Of a DNA stretch of 64,000 nt, positions 12,035 through 23,518 are shown in pieces; position 1 is the stretch's first letter, and every line of letters starts with the position of its first letter. The notes under the pieces were generated by a model. It did no database searches, was not told where the DNA came from, and saw nothing but the letters and a program-made list of their open reading frames with translations. Origin of the DNA: Isoetes taiwanensis (lineage: Eukaryota; Streptophyta; Lycopodiopsida; Isoetales; Isoetaceae); assembly GCA_021234155.1 (NCBI GenBank), contig JAJEKV010000053.1, positions 1,501,307 through 1,565,306 on the forward strand, in the 5' to 3' direction. The translations under genes were made by a program, and so were the position numbers.

Positions 12035-12480
12035 TGATAATAATCCGAGAATAGGGCTCTTTCTGTGGGTTCTTCGACAGCCCAAACTAGTCTCCTGCTA
12101 TAGTTTCTCCGACAGCCCAAGCTCCTCCGTTAATAGCCTGACCTGTGACAAATACCCAGCAGTCTCCTGCAACAAAACGGCAAAGGCCAAGTCCTCTTTG
12201 GCAGACCCACTTCCGGTTTCGGGAAGGATCCAGACTATCTGCTTCAGAAAAATGATACAATCTCTTCGTTTCTATCTTCTGTGCTGAGTAACGGGCCTTC
12301 AACCAATGATTCCAATGTCATCTGTAACTTCGATTCAGCTCCACTTCTATCTCTCTGACCGTCTGCATCGATTCTGCTTCTCCCCTTTTTATTGTCTTCA
12401 CCTGAACCGCCGTTCTGCAAAGCGTGTGTGTCTGGAGCAGTCATGGCATGACACGTGTCGTACAGGCTGTTATTCCATCA
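12035..12480 (-). repeat. Copia 3' LTR
   Basis: The repeat starts TG and ends CA and is nearly identical to 16789-17236. Most differences cluster in a ~60 bp block near 12130-12190, where the two copies differ by many substitutions and small indels. The rest of the repeat is almost unchanged. Confidence 0.95.
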
Positions 12481-12494
12481 TTCTCCCCCTCAGC
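12481..12494 (-). other. Copia polypurine tract
   Basis: Read on the minus strand, the sequence is GCTGAGGGGGAGAA and abuts the 3' LTR directly. This is where plus-strand DNA synthesis would be primed. Confidence 0.8.
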
Positions 12495-13023
12495 CTGTAC
12501 AACACGTAATTCCTACTTGTTCCATTGCAACATGAAGTTTTGATTCAGTAAGAACCTTAGTCAACATATCTGCCTGCTGCAATGCAGTAGGAATGTATTC
12601 TACATTTATTTCACCCTTTTCTACTTCATCTCGAATAAAATGGTGATGAACCTCTATGTGCTTGGTTCGCGAATGACAAACGGGATTTTTGCTCATCGCT
12701 ATCCCGCTTTTGTTGTCACAATAAATTGTTGTTGTACCTGTGCACGACTTCCCTAATTCCTTGAGCATCCTTCGCAACCAAATGATCTCTGATGCTGCCA
12801 AAGACACTGCCACATACTCTGCTTCTGCACTGGATTTTGCAACACACTCTTGTTTTTTACTTACCCATGATATTGTCGTACCTCCAAACTTACAAAGATA
12901 TCCAGAAGTGGACTTTCTATCATCAGTGTCTCCTCCCCAGTCTGCATCTGCATATCCAACTAGATTATCTTTTATGTCCCTTTCAAAACACAGCCCATGA
13001 GTTGAGGTACCCTTTAGATACAC
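12490..13023 (-). pseudogene. Copia RNase H domain
   Basis: The 177 codons carry Copia RNase H landmarks in order: GYADADWGGDTDDRKSTSGY, then SWVSKKQECVAKSSAEAEY, then IYCDNKSGIAMSKNPVCHSR and TKHIEVHHHFIRDEV. The catalytic Asp/Glu positions of the DADW, EAEY and CDN motifs are present. The frame is separated from the RT frame by a loss around 13023-13063, so it is not translated as one polyprotein. Confidence 0.95.
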
Positions 13024-13062
13024 AGGTACCCTTTTTGGCGGCTATCCGGAGCTCCTTCTGGT

Positions 13063-14024
13063 TTATTTAAAAACCCTCACGAGAAGATTAACAAATAAGT
13101 AATATCGGCCTCGTCTTTGTTTGCGACATACAACAAAGTCGCCAACTAGTGACCTATAAGGTCTACCTTTCATATCTTCCTCTTCTTTAGGTGTTTGTGG
13201 ACACATTTTTCCCGACAATTTTACTCCTGGCGCCAATGGTGTTTTCGCTATATTGCAATCAAGCATTCTGAACTTGACTAGCATCTTCTTGATATATTGT
13301 TCTTGAGTGAGATACAACACACCCCGTGCCCTATCTCTCCTTACTTCCATTCCCAATAGTTTTTGAAGATCTCCAAGATCAGTCATTTGGAACCGGCTTC
13401 CCAATAATAGTTTACACTTATCCAGCAAGGCTTTGTCATTACTGGCTATGACACAATCATCGACATATAAAGCCATTATCAGGCATTTATCTCCTTCCCT
13501 TTTCATGTAAAGATTACCTTCTGTTTTTAACTTAATGAATCCACTGTCAATTAAAAACTTGTTCATGCATAAGTACCATTGTCTAGATGCCTGTCTCAAC
13601 CCATAAATAGCCTTTTTTAATTTGCACACCATATTACTACCCTGCTCGTATCCATGAGGCTGCTCCATATAGATCTCTTCTTCCAAGTCTCCATTCAAGA
13701 ACGGGTCTTGACATCCATATGACCTAATTCCATGTCATTTTGTAATTGCAATGGCTATGGCGCTCTCAGACTAGTCATCTTAATGATAGGTGAGAATGTG
13801 TCCTTAAAATCTACTCCTTCCAGCTGTGTATATCCCTTGGCAACCAAGCGAGCCTTGTACCTCTCGACAGACCCATCTGCCTTTCTTTTAATCTTAAAGA
13901 TCCACTTACTACCGACAACATTATTGCCTTTTGGTCTTGGTACCAAACCATAGGTTCCAGTTTGTTTGAATGAATCTAATTCATTCCTCATTGCTTCCTT
14001 CCACATAATGCGCATCGGCCACAT
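13063..14024 (-). pseudogene. Copia reverse transcriptase, frameshifted
   Basis: Two minus-strand frames cover the domain. 14024-13755 has [20 protein letters not shown] and [20 protein letters not shown] (RVT_2 N-terminal region). 13698-13063 has KLKKAIYGLRQASRQWY and the catalytic MALYVDDCVIAS (YVDD), then TDLGDLQKLLGMEV. A frame change near 13700-13755 and a decayed end (after YRSLVGD) inactivate it. Confidence 0.95.
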
Positions 14025-14384
14025 TCTTTGCTTCTTCCCAGTTTACGGTTCCAAAGTACGAGGGACAAGATCTTGGCTTTCGAGGTCTTGTTGTCTTACC
14101 ACTTTCTTTTACCGCCAAATCCTTACGTGTCAAACGGAAGTTGAGATTTGAGACGCTCAACTTCACTGCGACGAGTCCTGCTTGTACTCCCCCTGGTTTC
14201 TTCAATTACAGTTTCACTGCTCTCCTCCCCCCGGTGTCCAGTTTCGGTGCACTATCAGCCTCTAAGACTTCATGCACCTCCTCTGGCTCTAATACTTCAT
14301 GCACCTCCTCCTCGGCTCGGTATGTAGCGCCTTTTGTCGATTTACGCAACCTCATGCACCACATCTGATTCTGTGTCTTCTTGC

Positions 14385-15797
14385 TCACCCATCTTCAATT
14401 TCGTCATCTTCAAGGTCAATTTCATCTTTCATGGGTAAACTTATCGCCTCTTGATTTGCCCTTGCATCATTCTCCAAATATTCTACTGGCACCCATTCTG
14501 TCATCTCCGTCTTGCTGAGCAGCTTCCTATCTTTGTATAGTATGTTTTCGTTAAATATCACATCTCTGCTAACATGTATTCTGCGAGTGTTTAGATCATA
14601 TAACTTTGTAACCATTCGTTTCTTCATAAGTAGCCAACAAAGAAAGGTACATATGCTCCTATCATCAACTTCCTCACCCGTTCTTCGGGAACCAACATAT
14701 AGGCTAGACACGCACACCCTAAAGCTGCTTCCGCGGTTGTCTTTGTCCGGTCCCAAACCTTGTTCAGCGCGCCTCCTTTCTTTTGCAACACTAGGCAACC
14801 TGTTTGCGAGATGTGACAAGCGGCCGCCAACGCCGCCCACCTGAAGCTGTTGGGTAGGCCGCATGCTTAAAGCATGGACCTTGCTGCATTCATGATGGTG
14901 CTTTTCTTTGGTTCGGCTACACCATTTTCTTTGCGGTGATATCACCGAGCATGTATCTTGTCTTCTAATCCCATGCTCGACAAAACCCACGCAAAATTCA
15001 CTGGACCTATATTCTCCTCCAAGATCGGATCTCAAGCTTTTAACCTTTAATGATGTTTCCCTTTCAACCTCCGCAACATAGAGCCTAAAGGCATCAAATA
15101 CTTGGTCTTTGGACCTCAAAAAGTAACACTTAGTCCTTCTGCTATAGTCATAATACAGTTTTGACCCTAGACTTTGAACTTGCATTGGACCACAAACATC
15201 TGAATGAACTAACTCAAGTAATTTGTGCGCTCTTTTGCCTTTATTTCTAAAAGGCAATCTACTTTGCTTCCCTAACATGCATGCCTCACAAATATCATCA
15301 TGACTTTCATGCTCATACATCAAGTCATCCAAAAGATTATGCTTTTCCGCAATTTTAATATTATTATGATTTGTATGCCCCAACCTCAAATGCCAAGTAT
15401 GCAGTTTATCTATAGGAGATATTTTATTGATTGCTTTGATGTCAAACTCAAACAAGTTTCTTCTATCAGCATCAAATATCTTCACACCATCTTTAATAAA
15501 TTTGCATCCATGCTTATGAAAAAGCAAATCATAACCATTATCAACAAGATTTGCAACGGAAACCAAATTAAACAACATTTCTGGAGCAAATAGAGTATCT
15601 GGCAATCTTAAAACTTCCTTGCCTTCTCTTGATACCTGCAACTCCCCCTTTCCACGCACCTTTTGTGTTGTGCCATTTCCCATTTGCACCCTCGAATTGC
15701 TCTTACTTAGCTCAACCTTATTCAACAAACCAGTGAATTGACTATGGAGACTTGACTCCCCGAATCTAAAGTCGAGTGTCAGTTTTATCCAAACCAT
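14385..15797 (-). pseudogene. Copia GAG-pre-integrase and integrase, decayed
   Basis: The frame has the HHCC zinc-binding part (TWHLRLGHTNHNNI and CEACMLGKQSRLPF) and the first Asp region (LVHSDVCGPMQVQSLGSKLY). The second Asp region is SLRSDLGGEYRSSEF. After that the frame leaves the expected integrase sequence, and downstream integrase motifs appear in another frame near 14624-14830. The usual DYSRR region is shortened. A short acidic stretch with repeated VHEVLE words follows near 14250-14340. Confidence 0.92.
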
Positions 15798-16700
15798 TTT
15801 AAGGGTAACTTTTTGATCAACTTTGCATCCTTAGAATTTAGTTTATTTACATTATCCTCACTAAGCACTCCCACTGTTGCCAATTTCTCACTGTTATCAT
15901 CAACTTCACTTCTGGTTACCCGAGATGATGCTTTCGACCCCTTCCTCGCTGATATGTCCCTCGCCCACGACCCCATCTTTCTCTATTTGGGCATTCGCTT
16001 TTTATGTGGCGAACTCCTCCCAACCGTAACAACTTTGGTTTGTGCTCTTCCTCTTCCTCGGCCTCTACCTGGTCCCCACCTCTTTCTCTCATACAAAGCG
16101 GTTGGATGTTCTTACATAGGACATGTTTCTCCCTCACACTTGCTGCTGCAATTTTCTCTTGCTCTATTTCCGTTCTAATTGCTTCCACAGCTTTATCAAA
16201 CGTAGGCGAGGTGCGCCTAACTAACACAGCCAAATCCTTGTAAGAATCATGAAATGCTCTTGTTAAACTTAGTACCTTTTGTTGCTCGGAATATTTTACT
16301 CCCTGCTCCCTCCAAATGGTGGAATAATAAACGTGGCGCCTTATCAAGCTGCGTCCGCCACCACCTTTCTCAAATTGCAAGCGCTGCGTTGCATCTCCGG
16401 CATTTCAATGCGTGATGAGTCTTCGCTTCATACCTTTCAAGAAGGTATTCCCACATTTCGCCAGGGTCTTGTCTTTTGATTTCAAGCACTATGTCTCCTC
16501 CCAATTTAGCCATGATGATGACGCCTTAGCGATCTCTTCCTTCTCATCTTCGATGATCTTCTCTCTTCCTTCTTCATCCGGAGGCTTCTTTCTTTATTTT
16601 TTGATTGGTGTCACGACCCGATTTTCCCTTGGAGACGCCGCTCCCCACAATTTATCCACCTTCGGGGGCCTCTGTGTGATCATGGCTTTCCGTGAGCTGG
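15785..16700 (-). pseudogene. Copia gag and protease region, broken
   Basis: The minus strand at 15916-16380 encodes a UBN2-type gag segment (LTRAFHDSYKDLAVLVRRTS) followed by RHIKSECPNRERWGRGRG. This keeps only the second half of a CCHC zinc knuckle; the first two cysteines are lost. The protease region (15785-15976) is short, and no DSG active site is evident. The gag start near 16740 is interrupted by stops. Confidence 0.8.
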
Positions 16701-16773
16701 AAACCAGCTTCATCTTCTTCAAAAACTTTGGTGTTACTTAGGTACATTAAGGCAAGCCTGCTGGCCATGATTC

Positions 16774-16787
16774 TGGCTCTGATACCA
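16774..16787 (-). other. Copia primer binding site (initiator tRNA-Met)
   Basis: Read on the minus strand, TGGTATCAGAGCCA starts one base inside the 5' LTR. It is complementary to the 3' end of plant initiator tRNA-Met, the usual Copia primer. Confidence 0.93.
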
Positions 16788-16788
16788 C

Positions 16789-17236
16789 TGATAATAATCC
16801 GAGAATAGGGCTCTTTCTGTGGGTTCTTCGACAGCCCAAACTAGTCTCCTGCTATAGTTTCTCCGACAGCCCAAGCTCCTCCGTTAATGGCCCTCACACG
16901 TGACAAACACCCGCCAGCCTCCCCGCAACAAAACGGTAAAGGCCAAGTCCTCTTTGGCAGACCCACTTCCAGTTTCGGGAAGGATCCGGACTATCTGCTT
17001 CAGAAAAATGATACAATCTCTTCGTTTCTATCTTCTGTGCTGAGTAACGGGCCTTCAACCAATGATTCCAATGTCATCTGTAACTTCGATTCAGCTCCAC
17101 TTCTATCTCTCTGACCGTCTGCATCGATTCTGCTTCTCCCCTTTTTATTGTCTTCACCTGAACCGCCGTTCTGCAAAGCGTGTGTGTCTGGAGCAGTCAT
17201 GGCATGACACGTGTCGTACAGGCTGTTATTCCATCA
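16789..17236 (-). repeat. Copia 5' LTR
   Basis: This is the upstream LTR in the element's own orientation and would carry its promoter. It pairs with 12035-12480 and is followed by the CATTT target duplication. Confidence 0.95.
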
Positions 17237-17546
17237 CATTTTGTAAAGCAAACCATGTTAAAGATGCATGCATGGATGCATGCCATTTGCATTCTCGATA
17301 TGCATTTGGTATAACAGACCTGCACGGTCTTTGTTTGGAACCTATCAAGCAGTGAAGTCGGATTTAATTAAAGTGGGTCAGATCCTAACGTTTGGGTCTT
17401 AGACTGAAAATGGAACTCATACCAAAAAAAAAAAACTATTGAATTGAATGCATGTATAGATCTACACATCATACACCAAGAACTGGGTCATTTTCCTCAT
17501 AAATATTACAAGCTACGAGTTGAGAAAGTGTTCAAGCTTCTCAATT

Positions 17547-19967
17547 TTATATACCCTCATACAGTGCTATAGCATGGAGGTTGCTCATGGCTTTGTCCAT
17601 CTCCCTTTTGGGGATCTTGTGGATCTTGTCCTTTAAAATGTGACAAGTTGGATATGACCATACCACATACTCCACCAATTCCTTCCTTTGAGGATCAGCA
17701 TGATTTGTCCTCCACTTCTTCTCCCAGCAGTCGGTGTATTGCTCCTTCAAGTTGCCCCTCTTGTACCTTCCAACGAGCTCTCAATATTGAACCTGGAATC
17801 CAGGACGCAGCTCCTCTCCATCAGGCATGGTGGTGGTAACATCAGAGAGTGCCACCCCTAACCAAATTGGACAATCCTCATCGTCAGGCCTTACTAGCAC
17901 AAATTATCCTTCTTTGATGTCCTCAAAAGGATCCCACTCAGGAAGATCAAACCACTTCAGCTTTGAGGCCTTGCTTCCCACAAACCACTTGGAGCTATTG
18001 TTAGGATCCAAGTCAACTTTCTTAGATGTGTTTGCTCCATGAGAACCCTCCCATCTATGACTCTGGTAAGAACCCATCTCTCAGCCCCCCCCATGGCTGT
18101 TCTATTTCTAAGCATGTCACAACTTTCTCCCAATAATTGATTAAGGAGTCCATGTGATTTTTCTTCAGAGTGGAGGTGTGCATTCCATCATCCCAATGCG
18201 TTATATAATCCTTGATGCCCTTCACTAGTTGGCTAGAGTCTTTAACAGTCTTGAAGGGAGGAAGTGGTTTTGGCTGCCCTCTAGGAATAAGAACTTCACT
18301 ATAGCCCCCCTTTGCCACAACTTGATTCCTTGTACAGGCGTCCACAACTTGTCACCTGATCTCCACTTATATTGCATGATCGATATTCCATCCTGACCTA
18401 AAACTTGAACTGAAGTGGCTTTGTGTATCCTGTCAACTGATCCTTGCCATCTAGCAAGTATCCCTCGACAAATGATTTCCAATCTGCAACCTCATCCATC
18501 AAGAAAGCCATTGGATTGGGGACAATGCAGCTCTCAAACACATCCATTAGTTCAGGGAGACTAGTCACGTTTTCTCTCTTGAGCTTGGTAGAGAAAGTTC
18601 CAAAGAATGCATTTGTATCATCATGCGTATGCCCAACCATCATGAACCCCACCTTCACAATCTTGAATACTGCCACTGCTGTCAAGTATGACATGGCCCC
18701 AAACATCCATCTATTCCTTTTTTCTTTCCAACAATTGTCCAATAGAACACATAGCTTTTTTGACAGTTGTTTTTCATGTAAGGGGAAGTCATCCATGTCT
18801 TCCTTGTTTCTTTCGACACCTTGGATGTGAGCTCCTTTATCTGCCTTTGGTAACAGAGCGGTTGATCATCCATCAAAGCATCAAAAATGGGGGCTGAGGG
18901 AGAATACCTCCTCCCTTCTATCGATCCTCTCTCTAGTGTTCTCAAGCACTTGAAAATAGAACTCAAGTGTATCCTTCAATTGAATGCAAGAGTTGCACTT
19001 TGGGAATGGCATGTGTTGCAAGACACACATGTTTGAGAAGTGAGTTTTCCATAACCTGCTGAAATGTGATTGAGAAAGAGGCCGACCTCCAGTAGTTTCC
19101 ACCTTCGAGTTATGTGGCATAGATTGAGACATATATTTCACAAAGCTCTCGAAGACTGCAATGGCCTTCAAAGTGTTTGCTCTAGGTCTCAAAGTCAGTG
19201 CATTGCCATGCTGGAACAACCTGTGCCCTTTTCTGACCTGCTCCCAGTATCTGTAAAATGAGTCTTGCTCACGCCAAGAATCCATCTTAATGCTCTCATA
19301 CATACCTTCAAGCCCCTCAATTGATAAAGTAATATTCCTGTGTTTTCATCATAGCAGGAATTTCTATACAAGGACTAGATGAAATTAATCCTGTCTTTCT
19401 GAAGCTCTCCAATGAATTGGGACCTTATTTCCACAAGGTCATCCACACTATACTGGACTGTGCAATCTAGAGTGCAACACTCTTGTCCCCTAATTGCTTC
19501 TAGGTTTTCTTTGGTTGGTGCGATACTTTCCATCCTTTGTAAATATCTGTCATTTCTAGCCCTTTTGGGCACCCTTGGCTGCCCTTCTATAAAAAATATA
19601 GCGCCTCTTCCTTGGGCCTTGGGGTATCTACTTCAGTTGGGCCTTCTAGGTTCTCACCATTCTTGTATGTAATATGTCTAATTAGCCATCTTAACTGAGT
19701 TTGAGACTCCAGCAATCCAGAGCATACAATAAGTCACTGGAGTTCCCCCTGGGACATGATTGTATCAACTTGGATAAGAAGCTTCCCAATGCCAACACCA
19801 AGATGATCATCTCCCAGCCTTTCATCATTCACACTATTAGATGGATCCACTGCAGTTATGATGCCCTCTGCAAAGACCGTCCCGGTGCACGGGTGCAACA
19901 ATAAGCAATCCATCTTCCTCCATTGAAGCCTAGGGCAATGTCCTGTACTTGGCTTGCTTGGCTCCAT
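17547..19967 (-). pseudogene. DUF7869-like mobile-element protein, copy 1, frameshifted
   Basis: Minus-strand pieces run 19967-19734, 19572-19375, 19303-18881, 18966-18682, 18796-18398, 18482-18225, 18345-18055 and 17839-17547. The central piece has LDNCWKEKRNRWMFG followed by GFMMVGHTHDDTNAFFGTFS. DN plus GHTHxDxxxxFF are the landmarks I associate with DUF7869 proteins of early-diverging plants and animals. The first piece (GTVFAEGIITAVDPSN) resembles the DUF8039 module of En/Spm-associated proteins. About five frame changes and an in-frame TAG separate the pieces. Function is unknown; a transposase or nuclease-like role is inferred from the conserved Asp/His motif and repeat nature. A second copy lies at 57080-62895. 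Confidence 0.7.
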
Positions 19968-20017
19968 TCTGTTTATCTCACATGCTCCCTAAATGAAAGA
20001 GGACACATTATAACCAT

Positions 20018-20100
20018 ATAACCATGAACACTACAAAACAATAAACAATAAAATATAACCATATAATCATATAGCATCATAACCATATATATAACCATAT
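20018..20100. repeat. ATAACCAT-type low-complexity repeat (left part)
   Basis: Repeats of (T)ATAACCATAT run up to the left end of the MULE. Similar sequence resumes at 25381 on the other side, so the MULE appears to have split an AT-rich simple repeat. No exact 9-bp target duplication could be read, possibly because the repeat blurs it. Confidence 0.7.
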
Positions 20101-20299
20101 AGGGAAATTTCTAAAAATGCCCTTGTATTTTTGTCTAATTATTAAAAAGCCCCCAATTTCATTGTATTTGTCAAAATGCCATTCTCTTTTGTACGTATCT
20201 TCATTTTCAGCTGGGCGGGAAGCTAGATCCAGTGGACAAACGGCAATTCCAAACATCAATTTGCCTACGTCTGATGCGCGAGCACAGATCCGACAGAAG
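20101..20299. repeat. MULE left TIR
   Basis: It matches the reverse complement of 25218-25375, except for 20141-20190, present only here. The inner part includes GCTAGATCCAGTGGACAAAC, which is found inverted near the right end. Confidence 0.93.
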
Positions 20300-20572
20300 G
20301 ACCGGCATCCAGCAAGTAACGACGCCCTAACTTCTTTGAATTCTCCCATATTCGATTCATAAAAAGCAAGTCGATTCTTCACAAACAGGTAAGTTTTGGT
20401 TTTTGCATGCTTTTTATTTCTGTATTCTTTCATCATTGATAAACATTTTGGAGAAAGGGAATTCCGATAGTAGTACTGGCTTTAAATTAACTTCTGCACA
20501 TGTCTTTTACTGTGTTCTTTTTTTTTTCCTTTTCTTTCTAATATTGCAGGAATTTTTACAAGGATTATCAAT

Positions 20573-23338
20573 ATGGAGCTAGTTAAAGGAACAATATTTG
20601 ATTCATTGATAGATGTCAAGAATGCAGTTTGGACAGATGCCATTGCATCATACGCTGAATTCAAAGTTATTAAATCTGATGGATCACGGTCAGGGTAGCC
20701 CTTAAGCTCGAAATATCGCCAAAAGGCTATTTTTTTGGACATTTGCATTTTTTTTCACTACTATTGAGTAGGATCAATTAGGAGTGGTGCTAATAAAATA
20801 TCGCCACCTTGTCTACGAAATTTTCTCCTTCCACTCATAAGTTAGCCTACATCACTAAATGATGGATTCTTGGATTCGCCCCCATGTGAATTTTATTCTT
20901 GGTAATTATTCTAAAATAGCCCCTTAACTCCAAAAATCATATAAAATTAATACGAATTCTATTCTTGGTGAGTTTTTTGAATTGCTGTTTACCTCCAGGA
21001 AAAAAAAGAGGAGAAGGAGGAAAACCATGCATGTTACATGGATTTCATCCAACATCCAGATATGCAATCTTGGAGTATTTTTGCTTTTGGTCTGTTGTTT
21101 AGCCAATCTGAAAAAGATGATTGAAATCAAATCAGTTTGTGCTTGCCCACCATAATATGCAATTATGCCTGGGCTAAGTTTGTGTACCTATTGTTGTTTA
21201 GCCCTTAGTGTGGAGCTATTGAGATTTACAATCAGATAAGGATATGAGGTATGTTGTAGAGTAGTTATAGTTGGTTTGCTTACTCATTTTATCAGAATAC
21301 TTGCCCTCTTGTCTTACATTTTAGAGCAATCGTACCTTATCTTGGCTATTAATTTTTTCTATTTTTTGTTATCATGATTATTTCTATGTACGTGCAACCA
21401 ATCTAGGTAATACATGATGTATATGATTGTCTATCTCTTGTACTTTAATCATCAACTGCTCAGTTCAATTGTTGCACAGACATCCTTATGACATGATCAA
21501 ACTCTTCAAATTGGTGACGAATGATGTTAAATATCGTAGTAGAATCTAGGGTTTAGGCACCTAGATATCTTGAGAAAAAAGTATATATTTCATCGCTTGA
21601 TGGATGAAAGTTTCGCCAAGGTTGCTACAACTCAATTGAAGCCCGAAACAAAATCGCCAACATAACTAATCAAAAAAAAGCTAAGACTCGCCTCATATTC
21701 TAAATTACTCCTATAAAAATTTGGGCTTGAGGGCTACCCTGATCACGGTTTAGGGTCAAATGCAGTGATGAGAATTGCACATGGCACTTATTTGCTTCTT
21801 TGATTGGTGAAGGCCCAAGATGTATGATTCGTTCAGTAGGAGTGCATAATTGTCGTGGCAACCAGCAGTTGAGCAATGAAGAAGCATCAGCTAGTTGGCT
21901 TGCAAGAAAATACCAGGAAAAGTTCAGAGAATATCCTCATTATAAGCCAACCGAGTTGATAGATGACTTTCGTAGAGAAGCTGGCGTTACTGTAATCTAT
22001 ACAATTGCTTACAATGCAAAGGAAATAGCTATGGGCATCATTAATGGAGACTGTAGAAGAGGTTATAGAAAATTACAAGCCTTCTGTCAGAAGCTTTTAG
22101 AAAGCAATCCAGGAAGTAGAGTTGCTCTTGAGGAGAGCAATGGACGTTTTTATAGGTTATTCTTTTCCTACGGAGCATGTTTGACTGGCTTTTTGAGTTG
22201 TAGGCCTTTTGTGGGATTAGATGGCACTTTTCTAACTGGGAAATACCTAGGTCATCTCATTTGTGCTACAGATATTGATGCTACAGGTAGTCTTTTCCCT
22301 ATCGCATTCGGGGTCATTGACAATGAAAACACAGAGAATTGGGTATTGTTTCTGCAGCATTTACGCAATAGCTTGCAGGTGGACTCAAGTCTCATGTTTG
22401 TATCAGATAGAGACAAAGGTTTGCAAAAGGCCCTTTATGATGTTTTTCCTGGCTTTCCAAATGCATACTGCATGAGGCACCTCGAAGCAAATTTGAAGAA
22501 AAAATGCAACAACACTGAGTTTTTGCATTTCTTCTAGGAGGCTGCACGAGTAAACACAGTCCCTGAATATGAAGAGCAAATAAGTAAGATGAGGAATTTG
22601 AATAATGCAGCAACAGATTGGTTATTAGAAACCACACCACCAAATAGCTGGGCTACTGCACACTTCCAGGGGCATGGGTTTGGTCATTTGACCTCTAAGA
22701 TACCAGAGTCTTTGAATTCTCTATGATTGAATACAAGGGAGAAGCTTATAATTGCTATGCTCATTGATATTAGACAGGCATTGATGGAGAGGTTTCACAT
22801 ACGGGGTAATGAAGCGAAGCAAGCATGGCAATCTGCAGGTCAGAGTGCACCATTTACTTTGGTACCTGAAGAAGAGAAGCGCATAATAGAATCGACTAAT
22901 CGTGCAAGGCAGTATAGAATTTTACCATCAGATGGAATTGTGTTTGAGGTAATCACCCCAGAGCACAGACAAATAGTTGATCTAGTGCACCATACATGTA
23001 CTTGTTATGCTTGGCAACATAGAGGAATCCCATGCGCTCATGCTGTGGGAGCAATTTTATGGCTGAAGAAACGTCCACAAAGTTATGCACATCTTGGGTA
23101 TTACCTGAGAGCATGGCGTGATTCATATGAAGGTGCAGTTTTCCCCTTTGAGGATGTGAGAGAGGACGAGGAGACCAATCTGAAACCTCCTGCTACACGT
23201 AAACCACTTGGTCGGCCAAAGAAAAAATGCATCCGTACTGAGGACCGCTTCAAAGAAATACGGCCATACCGGTGTTCTAGGTGTGGCCAATATGGACGAC
23301 ATAATCACAAGAGTTGCAGAAATGCGATCGCGGACTGA
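20573..23338 (+). pseudogene. MuDR-type transposase, split by hAT insertion, two Trp-to-stop changes
   Basis: Coding runs from the ATG at 20573 to 20690 and resumes at 21750. The 8-bp duplication shows the two parts join in frame, giving about 568 codons. Order: MuDR DNA-binding module (YAEFKVIKSDGSR, then CSDENCTWHLFAS), MULE DDE core (FVGLDGTFLTGKYLG; FVSDRDKGL), SWIM finger (CTCYAWQHRGIPCAH) and a C-terminal CCHC-like knuckle (CSRCGQYGRHNHKSC). Two stops interrupt it: TAG at 22535-22537 and TGA at 22724-22726. Both are at positions where family members carry Trp, so both look like G-to-A changes. The gene is preceded by an intron acceptor (ATATTGCAG), so an upstream noncoding exon is likely. 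Confidence 0.93.
20691..21741. mobile_element. Non-autonomous hAT-type element inside the MULE transposase
   Basis: The 1051-bp insert begins CAGGGTAGCCCTTAAGC and ends GCTTGAGGGCTACCCTG, inverted repeats with one mismatch. It is flanked by a perfect 8-bp duplication, ATCACGGT (20683-20690 and 21742-21749). An 8-bp TSD with CAGGG termini is the hAT signature. No transposase ORF is inside. It lies in the codon run for the MuDR DNA-binding module. Confidence 0.95.
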
Positions 23339-23518
23339 TCTATGGTACTGATGTATGTGTTCTTTCTGTCTACAAGAAAGACTGATCTATGTTAATGTTC
23401 ATTTTATTGTTTTTGCAAAGTTTTGGTCGATCAAAAGTAAATGCTGTTGAGGTTTATGTTGAGGTTTAAGCAAAATCATGTGGTTATGAGAGGGCTGAAG
23501 CATATTATGTGCATTTCA

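Larger units (their letters stand above)
12035..17236 (-). mobile_element. Complete but decayed Ty1/Copia LTR retrotransposon
   Basis: The element is 5202 bp with two LTRs of about 446 and 448 bp. Both begin TGATAATAATCC and end TATTCCATCA on the plus strand. It is flanked by a perfect 5-bp target duplication, CATTT, at 12030-12034 and 17237-17241. The primer binding site next to the 17-kb LTR and the purine-rich tract next to the 12-kb LTR show minus-strand transcription. Gag, integrase, RT and RNase H follow in Copia order (integrase before RT), but all are frameshifted or broken. The element can no longer encode its own proteins. Confidence 0.97.

Noticed and set aside
14624-14830. Separate gene (GCACLAYMLVPEERVRK)
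   Set aside because: It is the frameshifted C-terminal part of the Copia integrase on the same strand.
20691-21741. Spliced intron in the MULE transposase
   Set aside because: The borders are CAGGG...CCCTG inverted repeats with an 8-bp duplication, not GT-AG.
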